25,944 bases of DNA from a virus, in the IMG/VR virus record IMGVR_UViG_3300012017_001208, positions 1-25,944 of that record; one strand, written 5' to 3'. The translations under genes and the position numbers were made by a program. The notes beneath the pieces are model-generated. The model was not told the origin of the DNA, did no database searches, and was given only the letters and a program-made list of their open reading frames with translations. Below, piece after piece: positions 20,871 through 25,944 of the stretch; position 1 is the first letter of the stretch; each line of letters opens with the position of its first letter.

Positions 20871-21107
20871 ATGACAAAATCAGATTCTTTTACACCCCAA
20901 CATTTACGTGACATTGTATTTATAGAACAAATGTTCAAACAATTAGACATGAAGGACATTGAGATGTTCCGTAAATTATCTTATCAAGAGCAATGGAGCG
21001 TTTTAAAAATAACCGCATTCATGAACAAAAAATTTGATATTTTAGAAGGTCTAAAGGTTTGGGAAAATCAGTATAAAGACGCAACACAACAAAAGGAAAA
21101 AACATGA
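20871..21107 (+). CDS. Unknown 78-aa early protein
   Basis: Starts after AATTGAGGTAATGAC, the recurrent early ribosome-binding motif. The protein is all-helical and charged: PQHLRDIVFIEQMFKQLDMK, then DIEMFRKLSYQEQWSVLKIT, ending in DATQQKEKT. No membrane span or enzyme motif is visible. It overlaps the DUF4116 gene by 4 bases (ATGA), so both are coupled. No family is recognised. Confidence 0.7.
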   Translation: MTKSDSFTPQHLRDIVFIEQMFKQLDMKDIEMFRKLSYQEQWSVLKITAFMNKKFDILEGLKVWENQYKDATQQKEKT

Positions 21108-21523
21108 TCACAGATAAAGAAATTGCACTTAAAAAAGTCAGACAAGACGGATTAAGACTTCAATTCTTAAGCGACGAGATCAAGAATGATAGGGAAGTTG
21201 TTATTGAAGCAGTTAAACAAAACGGTTTGTCACTTAGATACGCTAGCGACGAGTTAAGGAATGATAGAGAAATTGTTCTTGAAGCTGTGAGAAAAAACTG
21301 GAAAGCACTTTTTTTCGCAAACGAGAAGCTCAAGAATGATAGGGAAGTTGTTCTTGAAGCTGTGAAAAGTGACGGCTATTTACTTGAATACGCAAGCGAT
21401 GAGTTTAGGAATGATAAAGAAATAGTTTACGAAGCAGTTAAACAAGACCGCTATTCACTTGGATATGCTAGTGAGGAGATTAAAAATGATAGAGAATTTC
21501 TTTCGCGGAATTTTAAATTTTAG
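21104..21523 (+). CDS. DUF4116-repeat protein, 139 aa
   Basis: Five tandem repeats of 25 residues with consensus D(R/K)E(I/V)VLEAVKQ(N/D)G-x-SL-x-YAS-x-E(L/I)(K/R)N. Examples are NDREVVIEAVKQNG near residues 28-41 and NDREIVLEAVRKNW near 53-66. At DNA level the period is 75 bases, and copies two units apart are still near-identical over about 25 bases, which suggests recent repeat expansion. DUF4116 repeats are, to my knowledge, typical of amoeba-associated bacteria and protists and are thought to be protein-interaction solenoids. Cytoplasmic, with no signal peptide. Function in a phage is unknown; target binding in the host is inference. Confidence 0.85.
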   Translation: MITDKEIALKKVRQDGLRLQFLSDEIKNDREVVIEAVKQNGLSLRYASDELRNDREIVLEAVRKNWKALFFANEKLKNDREVVLEAVKSDGYLLEYASDEFRNDKEIVYEAVKQDRYSLGYASEEIKNDREFLSRNFKF

Positions 21524-21549
21524 TGAAATGTTTAAAAAGGAAAAACAAA

Positions 21550-21711
21550 ATGACAGAGAAAAAATTTAGAAAAGACCAACCAAGGATTTTGGTTTACATA
21601 CCTAATCATCTATATAAAAAATTCAAAATTCATTGCATTCAAAACGACATCTCACAGCAAGATTTATTTGAATCATTTGTAGCGGACTTTTGCAGTAAGA
21701 TTGAGGATTGA
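21550..21711 (+). CDS. Early ribbon-helix-helix protein, 53 aa
   Basis: ATG 21550 after AAAAAGGAAAAACAAA is chosen over an in-frame GTG at 21523 that overlaps the DUF4116 stop. RHH layout: strand QPRILVYIP, helix NHLYKKFKIHCIQND, helix SQQDLFESFVADFCSKI. It probably binds DNA as a dimer and regulates early or late promoters. The helix pair resembles that of the late-operon RHH protein (17,089-17,229). The stop overlaps the next ATG (TGATG). Confidence 0.65.
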   Translation: MTEKKFRKDQPRILVYIPNHLYKKFKIHCIQNDISQQDLFESFVADFCSKIED

Positions 21712-21872
21712 TGTTTTACTTAGACAATCACGAAGATAAAGAAGAAATCATCAGCGAGAACAAATTAGCTCTCTCGAGGCTCATAACTCATCTAGTTTTC
21801 GTTCATCAATTAACGCAGCTTCAAAGCATAGCGTTATTACAAGACTTATTAGAACAGCTTGAGGAAAAGTAA
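21711..21872 (+). CDS. Small helical protein, 53 aa
   Basis: A short gene whose ATG overlaps the RHH gene's stop and whose own stop TAA lies one base before the next ATG, with a GAGGAAAAG ribosome-binding site shared with that next gene. The protein is acidic at both ends and helical: DNHEDKEEIISENKLALSRL, then ITHLVFVHQLTQLQSIALLQ, then DLLEQLEEK. Leu-rich heptads suggest a coiled coil. Unknown function. Confidence 0.6.
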   Translation: MFYLDNHEDKEEIISENKLALSRLITHLVFVHQLTQLQSIALLQDLLEQLEEK

Positions 21873-21873
21873 A

Positions 21874-22089
21874 ATGAATACCGCAACGATCATTTGGATT
21901 GTTTTATCAATTGCTACTCAATACTTCATGTTTAAATTCTTCAAGGATAAATTATATAGTATTGATCACTTTTACAAAGACACACTTACAAAGTCATGCC
22001 AAAAAAATAACTATGACATTGAAAGTCTAAATGTACGTTTGACTTTATTTGAAGAAGCAATAGATAAACTTAACAAGAAGAAAAAGTAA
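21874..22089 (+). CDS. Small membrane protein, 71 aa
   Basis: ATG 21874 follows GAGGAAAAGTAAA. One N-terminal hydrophobic span, TIIWIVLSIATQYFMF (residues 4-20), is followed by a basic KFFKDK that would keep the long polar tail in the cytoplasm. The tail ends in a coiled-coil-like SLNVRLTLFEEAIDKLNKKKK. The size fits a small phage membrane effector (exclusion, host-membrane or lysis-related); the early position argues against a lysis gene. No family is recognised. Confidence 0.65.
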   Translation: MNTATIIWIVLSIATQYFMFKFFKDKLYSIDHFYKDTLTKSCQKNNYDIESLNVRLTLFEEAIDKLNKKKK

Positions 22090-22449
22090 TCACTCTGCTT
22101 TCTTACTTTGAAAGGGTGAGAAAGCAAGTCTTGGCTTTTCTGCTGATGGCTGATTGGCTGATGGCTGTTTGCTGACTGCTGAGGCTGGGGCTGGCTTTTC
22201 TTTTGGGAAAACTTCGCTGTAAACTTCGTAAGCTTCTAGTAAACTATCAAGCAACACTCTTGAAGACTTTAGCTTAGATCTCGAATCGTAAATAGCCTTC
22301 TTCAACTGATCTACATTTTCTTTTAACACAAAGTCGGGCCAATCGCTGATTGATATCATTTCCAGTTCGTTAACACACATCATTATTTCAAGAATGTAAA
22401 GACCCCATATTTCGTTTATCTTGTCCAGCATGTCTTGTTTAGTACTCAT
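22090..22449 (-). CDS. Unknown 119-aa protein of a leftward cassette
   Basis: Coupled to the upstream 93-aa gene by ATGA. The first 75 residues are helical (MLDKINEIWGLYILEIMMCV, then KKAIYDSRSKLKSSRVLLDS). The C-terminal third is a Pro/Ser/Ala linker with QPSANQPSAEK encoded by a GGCTGA-type DNA microrepeat, ending in RLAFSPFQSKKAE. It runs against the flanking early genes and ends exactly where the rightward 71-aa gene ends. No family is recognised. Confidence 0.65.
   Translation of the reverse strand: MSTKQDMLDKINEIWGLYILEIMMCVNELEMISISDWPDFVLKENVDQLKKAIYDSRSKLKSSRVLLDSLLEAYEVYSEVFPKEKPAPASAVSKQPSANQPSAEKPRLAFSPFQSKKAE
22141..22195 (+). repeat. GGCTGATGGCTGA microrepeat
   Basis: Imperfect 6-8 base units of the GGCTGAT type, including GCTGATGGCTGA (22142-22153) and GGCTGATGGCTG (22156-22167), encode the Pro/Ser/Ala linker of the leftward 119-aa protein. 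The core matches that at 9187-9199. Confidence 0.75.
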
Positions 22450-22727
22450 AGAACTGCAATCTCTCTTCTTGATAGTTGATACTCTTTAATCATCTTTAAC
22501 AGGACAAATAAGAGCTTCTGATTCCGAATTAAAATCTTTCTCATTGCTTCGAAGTTCTTGATCTTCCCTGATTTATCTGTTTTTACGTAATGTAATAACG
22601 CAAGTTTATCTGATTGAACGCGAGATATGATTTTCTGAATTTCTTTCTTTTTTATGCTTATTTTTTTCTCAATGATTTTTTTCTGTATTTCATATTCGTA
22701 GTCATAGTCAAAACTTTTTTCTTGCAT
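22446..22727 (-). CDS. Unknown 93-aa coiled-coil protein of a leftward cassette
   Basis: ATG 22727 is chosen because the longer frame to 22862 would run through the divergent ERF gene start. The protein is Lys/Ile/Glu-rich: SFDYDYEYEIQKKIIEKKIS, then IKKKEIQKIISRVQSDKLAL, then LIRNQKLLFVLLKMIKEY. It should form long basic helices. The ribosome-binding site is poor. With its partner it forms a two-gene unit divergent from ERF, sharing a 52-base control region. Such a pair could be a regulator/accessory or toxin-antitoxin-like unit, but nothing specific supports this. Confidence 0.6.
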   Translation of the reverse strand: MQEKSFDYDYEYEIQKKIIEKKISIKKKEIQKIISRVQSDKLALLHYVKTDKSGKIKNFEAMRKILIRNQKLLFVLLKMIKEYQLSRREIAVL

Positions 22728-22775
22728 AATAAATCGCTTTTTTTGTATGATAAAATCATGAAATAAATTGAGGTA
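22723..22775 (+). promoter_or_regulatory. Promoter, inverted repeat and ribosome-binding site of the ERF operon
   Basis: TTGCAT (22723-22728), 17 bases, TATGAT (22746-22751) form a promoter with a good -10 box. Overlapping it is the inverted repeat ATGAT-AAA-ATCAT (22747-22759), a possible operator. AATTGAGGTA (22766-22775) is the ribosome-binding site. Confidence 0.5.
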
Positions 22776-22779
22776 AAAA

Positions 22780-23400
22780 ATGATTAAATCTGAATCTATT
22801 ACAAAGTTACTGCCAGCTCTAGTTTCTGCAAAACAAAAATTTGGCACGATCAATAAAAACAAATCTGGTTACGGCTATAAGTACGCAACTATCGATGAGA
22901 TCTTAGACAAGATCGAAAAGCCACTTTTAGAAGCTGGTCTGTTTATTGTACATGATCGAAACATCGAAACCATGGAGCTAACTAGCTTCGTATATCACAC
23001 AAGCGGTGAATACATCGGAACTAAGATTAAACTTGATGTAGAGCTAAGTAATAAAATGAACTACATGCAAAACTTGGGTTCTGCTTCTACTTACGCTATT
23101 CGCTATAACTTGATCGCTTTGTTTAATTTATGTGCTGAAGAAGATGACGATGGCGTAGCATCTAATAAACCAAAATCCGAGCAAAAGAAATCTAAACCCC
23201 AACAAATTGAAATTAGCGAAGAGGATCAGCAATTAAACAATCTAAAACGAAAACTTATTCCGTTTATTGCCAAATACAATCTTAAAGAAGAAGTCAACAA
23301 GTTGTGTGGTTTGTCTGTGCAAACTTGGACAACTGAAAACCTCGAAGCGATTAAAGCATTAATTACAAAAAAGAAGGAAGAAAATGAATCTAATAATTAG
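22780..23400 (+). CDS. ERF-family single-strand annealing protein
   Basis: ERF proteins bind single-stranded DNA, form rings and promote annealing in phage recombination. The 206-aa protein has the family's signatures: KSGYGYKYATIDEILDKI (residues 28-45), then PLLEAGLFIVHDR, then GSASTYAIRYNLIALFNLCA (100-119), followed by the acidic EEDDDG (120-125). The C-terminal third is a Lys/Gln-rich linker and a helical tail typical of SSB-interacting regions. It is followed by a lipoprotein gene, YqaJ exonuclease and SSB: a complete exonuclease-annealase-SSB recombination set. Confidence 0.9.
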   Translation: MIKSESITKLLPALVSAKQKFGTINKNKSGYGYKYATIDEILDKIEKPLLEAGLFIVHDRNIETMELTSFVYHTSGEYIGTKIKLDVELSNKMNYMQNLGSASTYAIRYNLIALFNLCAEEDDDGVASNKPKSEQKKSKPQQIEISEEDQQLNNLKRKLIPFIAKYNLKEEVNKLCGLSVQTWTTENLEAIKALITKKKEENESNN

Positions 23401-23518
23401 CACTTTATTGTTTTTACTGCTAGCTGGTTGTAGCTCATCGGTAAAATTGGGAATAGGGAATTATACCGTTGTTGTATGTGGAGAAATTGAGGTAGTAAAT
23501 GAAACTTCTAGCACTTGA
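23384..23518 (+). CDS. Small lipoprotein, 44 aa, overlapping ERF and YqaJ genes
   Basis: The ATG lies inside the end of the ERF gene (17-base overlap) with AAGGAAGAAA upstream, and the stop lies 20 bases inside the YqaJ gene. The N-terminus MNLIISTLLFLLLAGCSSS is a short signal peptide with a clear lipobox (L-A-G-C, Cys16). A mature peptide of about 29 residues remains, with strand VKLGIGNYTVVVCGEIEVV. Ser at +2 favours outer-membrane sorting in Gram-negatives. Phage lipoproteins often block superinfection or assist lysis; early expression favours the former (inference). Confidence 0.6.
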   Translation: MNLIISTLLFLLLAGCSSSVKLGIGNYTVVVCGEIEVVNETSST

Positions 23519-24350
23519 GCAAAATAGCCAGGAATGGCTTGATTTTAGAAGAACAAAGATTGGGGCTAGTGATGCCCCTATCATTATGGGAGTATCGCCC
23601 TATAAGTCGCCTAAACAACTTCTAAATGAAAAACGAACAGGTGTTTCTTCTACTGTCATTCATGCAGGAATCCAAGCAGGGAAAGACCTAGAACCGTACG
23701 CACTTTCTTTACTGAATGCAGATAAAGGTTTGAAAATGGAACCGATCGTTTGTCAATCTGATGAATACGAGTTTATGATTGCAAGCTATGACGGTTACGA
23801 CTTAGAGGCAAATGTTGCATGCGAAATCAAAGTGCCAAATTTAGCGGATCATCAACTAGCGGTAAATGGTAAAGTTCCCGAAAAGTACTATCCCCAACTA
23901 CAACATCAAATGCTAGTTTCTAATCTTAAAAGCATTATCTATTGCTCTTATCGTGATCTTGAGATTGCAATCGTTATCGTAGAACGGGATGAAGCCTATC
24001 TTAAATCGCTTATAGCAAAAGAAAAAGAGTTCTATGAGTGTATGCTAGATGAAGAAAGTTATGCGCTAGGATACGAAGAAAACGATCTTCTCGACGATCT
24101 CTTTCAAAAGCTACAAGAATTTAGAGCAGAGAAAAAAGAACTCGTTAAGGTTTTAGAAGACAAAGAAGAGAAGCTTAAAGCTGCGATTCTTGCTTTGATC
24201 GGGGAGAAGGAAACTAAGACGTATAAAACAACGATTAAGAAAATCTATCGAACAACTTACGACTATAAGAAAATGGCGGAAGATTATCGGTGTAATACAG
24301 AGTTATATAAGAAAGAGTCCTTTTTTTGGGACTTCAAAGAAACAAAGTGA
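23499..24350 (+). CDS. YqaJ-family recombination exonuclease
   Basis: The start follows AATTGAGGTAGTAA. The 283-aa protein has the PD-(D/E)XK YqaJ motifs: WLDFRRTKIGASDAPIIMG (residues 13-31), AGKDLEPYALSLL with Glu65, ASYDGYD with Asp98, CEIKVP with Glu109 and Lys111, and YYPQLQHQM with the conserved Gln pair. These residues bind the metal ion and cut. The C-terminal 80 residues are a long charged helix (LQEFRAEKKELVKVLEDKEE) and a small tail. It should resect double-stranded ends to expose single strands for ERF. Length is about usual for the family. Confidence 0.92.
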   Translation: MKLLALEQNSQEWLDFRRTKIGASDAPIIMGVSPYKSPKQLLNEKRTGVSSTVIHAGIQAGKDLEPYALSLLNADKGLKMEPIVCQSDEYEFMIASYDGYDLEANVACEIKVPNLADHQLAVNGKVPEKYYPQLQHQMLVSNLKSIIYCSYRDLEIAIVIVERDEAYLKSLIAKEKEFYECMLDEESYALGYEENDLLDDLFQKLQEFRAEKKELVKVLEDKEEKLKAAILALIGEKETKTYKTTIKKIYRTTYDYKKMAEDYRCNTELYKKESFFWDFKETK

Positions 24351-24358
24351 GGTAACAA

Positions 24359-24691
24359 ATGTTTCTAGGTCAAATTGTAGGTTATTTATTTCAACCAGCT
24401 GAAACAAAAACACATAACGGAAAAACTTTTCATATTATGAAAGTTAAAGTAGCTAACAACAAACAAGGCTACATTTTCGTTGATTGCTTCTTGAATGAGG
24501 GAATTCTAAAGTATGCAAGCTTGATTGAAAAAGATTCTCAAGTACTTGTTTGTGGAGATATTATCATAGGAGCTTACACAAGTAAAACAGGTGAACCCTC
24601 CCCGAAAATTACTTGCCAAGTCAAACTAGTTAAGACAATCGGTAAACCTCAAGCACAAGAAAAACAGAATTTAGAAGATTTTCCATTCTAA
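24359..24691 (+). CDS. ssb: Single-stranded DNA-binding protein
   Basis: A 110-aa OB-fold protein: strands FLGQIVGYLF, then KTFHIMKVKVANNKQGYIFVD, then QVLVCGDIIIGAYTSKTG, followed by TCQVKLVKTI. It ends in LEDFPF, the acidic-hydrophobic tail (D-x-P-F) by which SSB recruits replication and repair partners. The start follows TGAGGTAAC. Shorter than cellular SSB, as common in phages. It closes the ERF-YqaJ-SSB operon and is followed by a hairpin at 24,697. Confidence 0.88.
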   Translation: MFLGQIVGYLFQPAETKTHNGKTFHIMKVKVANNKQGYIFVDCFLNEGILKYASLIEKDSQVLVCGDIIIGAYTSKTGEPSPKITCQVKLVKTIGKPQAQEKQNLEDFPF

Positions 24692-24696
24692 ATGAA

Positions 24697-24718
24697 AGGG
24701 TAGGTTTTACCCTACCCT
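24697..24718. terminator. Hairpin terminator-like element after ssb
   Basis: AGGGTAGG-TTTTAC-CCTACCCT is a perfect 8-bp stem six bases after the ssb stop. It lacks a T-run on the right and has only a short one on the left. It lies at the convergent end of ssb and the leftward 46-aa gene, so it may act in both directions. Confidence 0.55.
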
Positions 24719-24847
24719 AATCCTCAACCACGAGCTTGTTTTGGAGACTGTTTTATTCTGCGCTAATAAAACACTTTCTTTCAATAACTTATATTCGTTG
24801 TTTAACTTTTGTATTTCTTCTTCGAGATTCATGTTAAATTTTTTCAT
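24707..24847 (-). CDS. Small coiled-coil protein, 46 aa
   Basis: A short gene with a strong AAAAAGGAAGTT ribosome-binding site. The protein has clear heptads: MNLEEEIQKLNNEYKLLKES then VLLAQNKTVSKTSSWLRIRV. Its stop lies in the hairpin after ssb, so the two genes converge and share that element. No family is recognised. Confidence 0.6.
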   Translation of the reverse strand: MKKFNMNLEEEIQKLNNEYKLLKESVLLAQNKTVSKTSSWLRIRVG

Positions 24848-25048
24848 AACTTCCTTTTTTTGCATAAAGTATACTTATACAAATTAATTAGGAGAATTTA
24901 AAAAAACATAATTACCCTGTAACAGCTTCTACAGCAACTTTTTTATTTAAATTGAATAATAAAAAACAAACTAATGAAGTTGTTAAAAACAGAATTACAA
25001 TAGCTGAAATCAGTTTAAAATTTAGCTTAGGGAAACAATAATGAAACA
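24848..25048. other. Intergenic stretch without a supported gene
   Basis: AT-rich DNA with a TTAGGAGA motif (around 24,888) and a CTGTA-(8)-TACAG inverted repeat (24917-24934). A rightward frame ending at about 25,040 is open for about 45 codons but has no ATG, GTG or well-placed TTG. I see no definite gene. Confidence 0.5.
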
Positions 25049-25243
25049 TTATGCTTTCTCTGGTGAATCGGGTGAAAGATCGATATCAATACCAGTCTTT
25101 TTTTCTACAACCTTTTCAATAAACTCTTCAATCTGGTTGTCATGCGGATATTTTTCCCATGATAAACTTAAGTAATAAATTGCAATTGCTAGGGTGATTA
25201 TTAGAGCAAAACCAACTTTTAGTATGAAACTATCATCGTTCAT
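25049..25243 (-). CDS. Small membrane protein, 64 aa
   Basis: ATG 25243 follows AAAAGGGGTTCT and is preferred to the longer frame to 25291. A single span, FILKVGFALIITLAIAIYYLSL (residues 6-27), is followed by an acidic amphipathic tail, NQIEEFIEKVVEKKTGIDID then LSPDSPEKA. A tail of this form (EEFIE-x-V-x-x-KTGIDIDLSP) recurs in small mobile-element proteins as far as I recall, but I know no function. It is divergent from the lipoprotein-like gene at 25,323. Confidence 0.7.
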   Translation of the reverse strand: MNDDSFILKVGFALIITLAIAIYYLSLSWEKYPHDNQIEEFIEKVVEKKTGIDIDLSPDSPEKA

Positions 25244-25322
25244 AGAACCCCTTTTCTTTAACTTAAAAAAACTGTTTTTTTTTGAATACATAAACTATAA
25301 ATATTTAAAACTAAGGACTATT

Positions 25323-25844
25323 ATGAAACTGTTTTTTTTTCTATTTATACATTCATGTTCGCTATCAATTATTGATCCAACGATTACAATTGAGAAGGTT
25401 CAAAAGGAAACTACAGAAAAACCCTATTTAAATGAGCTAGAATCGCATAAATCCTTAAACTTGTCTAAACACTCTACCTCATTTCTTTTATGCTCTCAAA
25501 ACCCTCCTAAAACATCCGAATTTAAACATTATCAAGATAAAATTGATTGCATCGAAAAATTGGAATCTTTTAGACCACTTAACACAGTTTCAAGCAACGA
25601 AATTTGGTTACGTGCAGAAATGGCAAAGTATTTTGCGGAAAATATTTTTATTTATATTAAAAATTTAAAAGAAAAATTGTCTGAAGAAGATAAACTCATT
25701 TTAAATTATGAAATTGTAAATATTCGAAATTCAGCTGAATCTGTTCGTTTATTGCTGGGTGAACAAATCAAAAATTTGGAACTTAACAAAGATCTTGCAC
25801 AATTTTTCATCTATGATATAGAGTCAGAAAGTAAATTCAATTGA
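25323..25844 (+). CDS. Putative lipoprotein or secreted protein, 173 aa
   Basis: ATG 25323 is chosen because AAGGACTATT lies before it; the longer frame to 25194 would overlap the divergent gene. The N-terminus KLFFFLFIHSCSLSIIDP is a very short hydrophobic signal with Cys12 in an imperfect lipobox (F-I-H-S-C), so it may be a lipoprotein or a secreted protein. The rest is polar and helical: KDKIDC-like QDKIDCIEKLESFRPLNTV, then SNEIWLRAEMAKYFAENIF, then ESVRLLLGEQIKNLELNKDL. It is the last gene before a strong terminator. No family is recognised. Confidence 0.65.
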   Translation: MKLFFFLFIHSCSLSIIDPTITIEKVQKETTEKPYLNELESHKSLNLSKHSTSFLLCSQNPPKTSEFKHYQDKIDCIEKLESFRPLNTVSSNEIWLRAEMAKYFAENIFIYIKNLKEKLSEEDKLILNYEIVNIRNSAESVRLLLGEQIKNLELNKDLAQFFIYDIESESKFN

Positions 25845-25902
25845 TGCTTCTAATTGAATAAAACGGCTCCCTTTTGAGTTGAAGCCTTAATCGATGCAGT
25901 TT

Positions 25903-25932
25903 CCCCAGTGAGCAAATGCACTGGGGTTTTTT
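25903..25932 (+). terminator. Strong rho-independent terminator
   Basis: CCCCAGTG (25903-25910) pairs perfectly with CACTGGGG (25919-25926) across an 8-base loop, followed by TTTTTT. It ends rightward transcription from the 173-aa gene. Confidence 0.88.
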
Positions 25933-25944
25933 ATTGCAAAGTAC

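Noticed and set aside
24895-25041. Rightward frame of about 45 codons ending at about 25,041
   Set aside because: It reads smoothly but has no ATG or GTG, and the only TTG is far from the AGGAGA motif. Not supported as a gene.
25845-25944. tRNA or structured RNA at the right end
   Set aside because: No cloverleaf can be drawn; the only strong structure is the terminator hairpin at 25,903-25,932.

Overview
The window is a stretch of a double-stranded DNA tailed-phage (or prophage) genome. The virion genes point to a podovirus-like particle: large terminase, P22-type portal, scaffold, an N4-gp56-like major capsid protein, head-tail adaptor, tail-fibre-like protein and a long nozzle-like protein. 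The early genes encode a lambda O-like initiator, an ERF annealing protein, a YqaJ exonuclease, SSB and a RusA resolvase. The DNA is AT-rich and most genes have clear Shine-Dalgarno sites, so the host is a bacterium. Two lipoprotein-type signal sequences suggest a Gram-negative envelope, and a DUF4116-repeat protein hints at an amoeba-associated host such as a Legionella- or Chlamydia-like bacterium; the host assignment is inference only. No integrase, lysis gene or tRNA was recognised. The left edge cuts a gene, so this is a partial genome.

Layout. From 1 to about 17,230 almost everything is read leftward as one late block behind a promoter at 17,249-17,277. Its order is: a 46-aa ribbon-helix-helix protein, terminase, portal, a small protein, RusA, a candidate small terminase, a run of small basic proteins, a SpoVG-like protein, scaffold, capsid, and connector and tail genes ending in two tandem paralogues at the left edge. 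Two items break this block: a rightward island at 9,524-10,267 (a 179-aa protein, a 41-aa membrane protein and a terminator), and a group I intron in the capsid gene carrying a LAGLIDADG endonuclease on the opposite strand.

From 17,429 to 20,323 lies the control and replication region: one rightward gene (17,429-17,908) and a leftward set of two winged-helix proteins, the O-like initiator and a 91-aa protein. The initiator gene has iterons in its middle, as lambda O does. A tandem operator-like array and a possible small terminated RNA lie just upstream of it. From 20,324 to 24,691 is a rightward early operon series, with genes often preceded by an extended ribosome-binding motif AATTGAGGTA: PWGFR-motif protein, DUF4116 protein, RHH protein, small membrane and coiled-coil proteins, then ERF, a small lipoprotein, YqaJ and SSB. 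A two-gene leftward cassette (22,090-22,727) sits inside it. The right end holds small membrane, coiled-coil and lipoprotein-like genes and a strong terminator.

The most notable features are the capsid gene split by a group I intron (exons 8,400-8,689 and 6,953-7,610) with an antisense homing endonuclease gene, and a lambda-like origin inside the O-like gene. At least eight small genes were found by direct reading.
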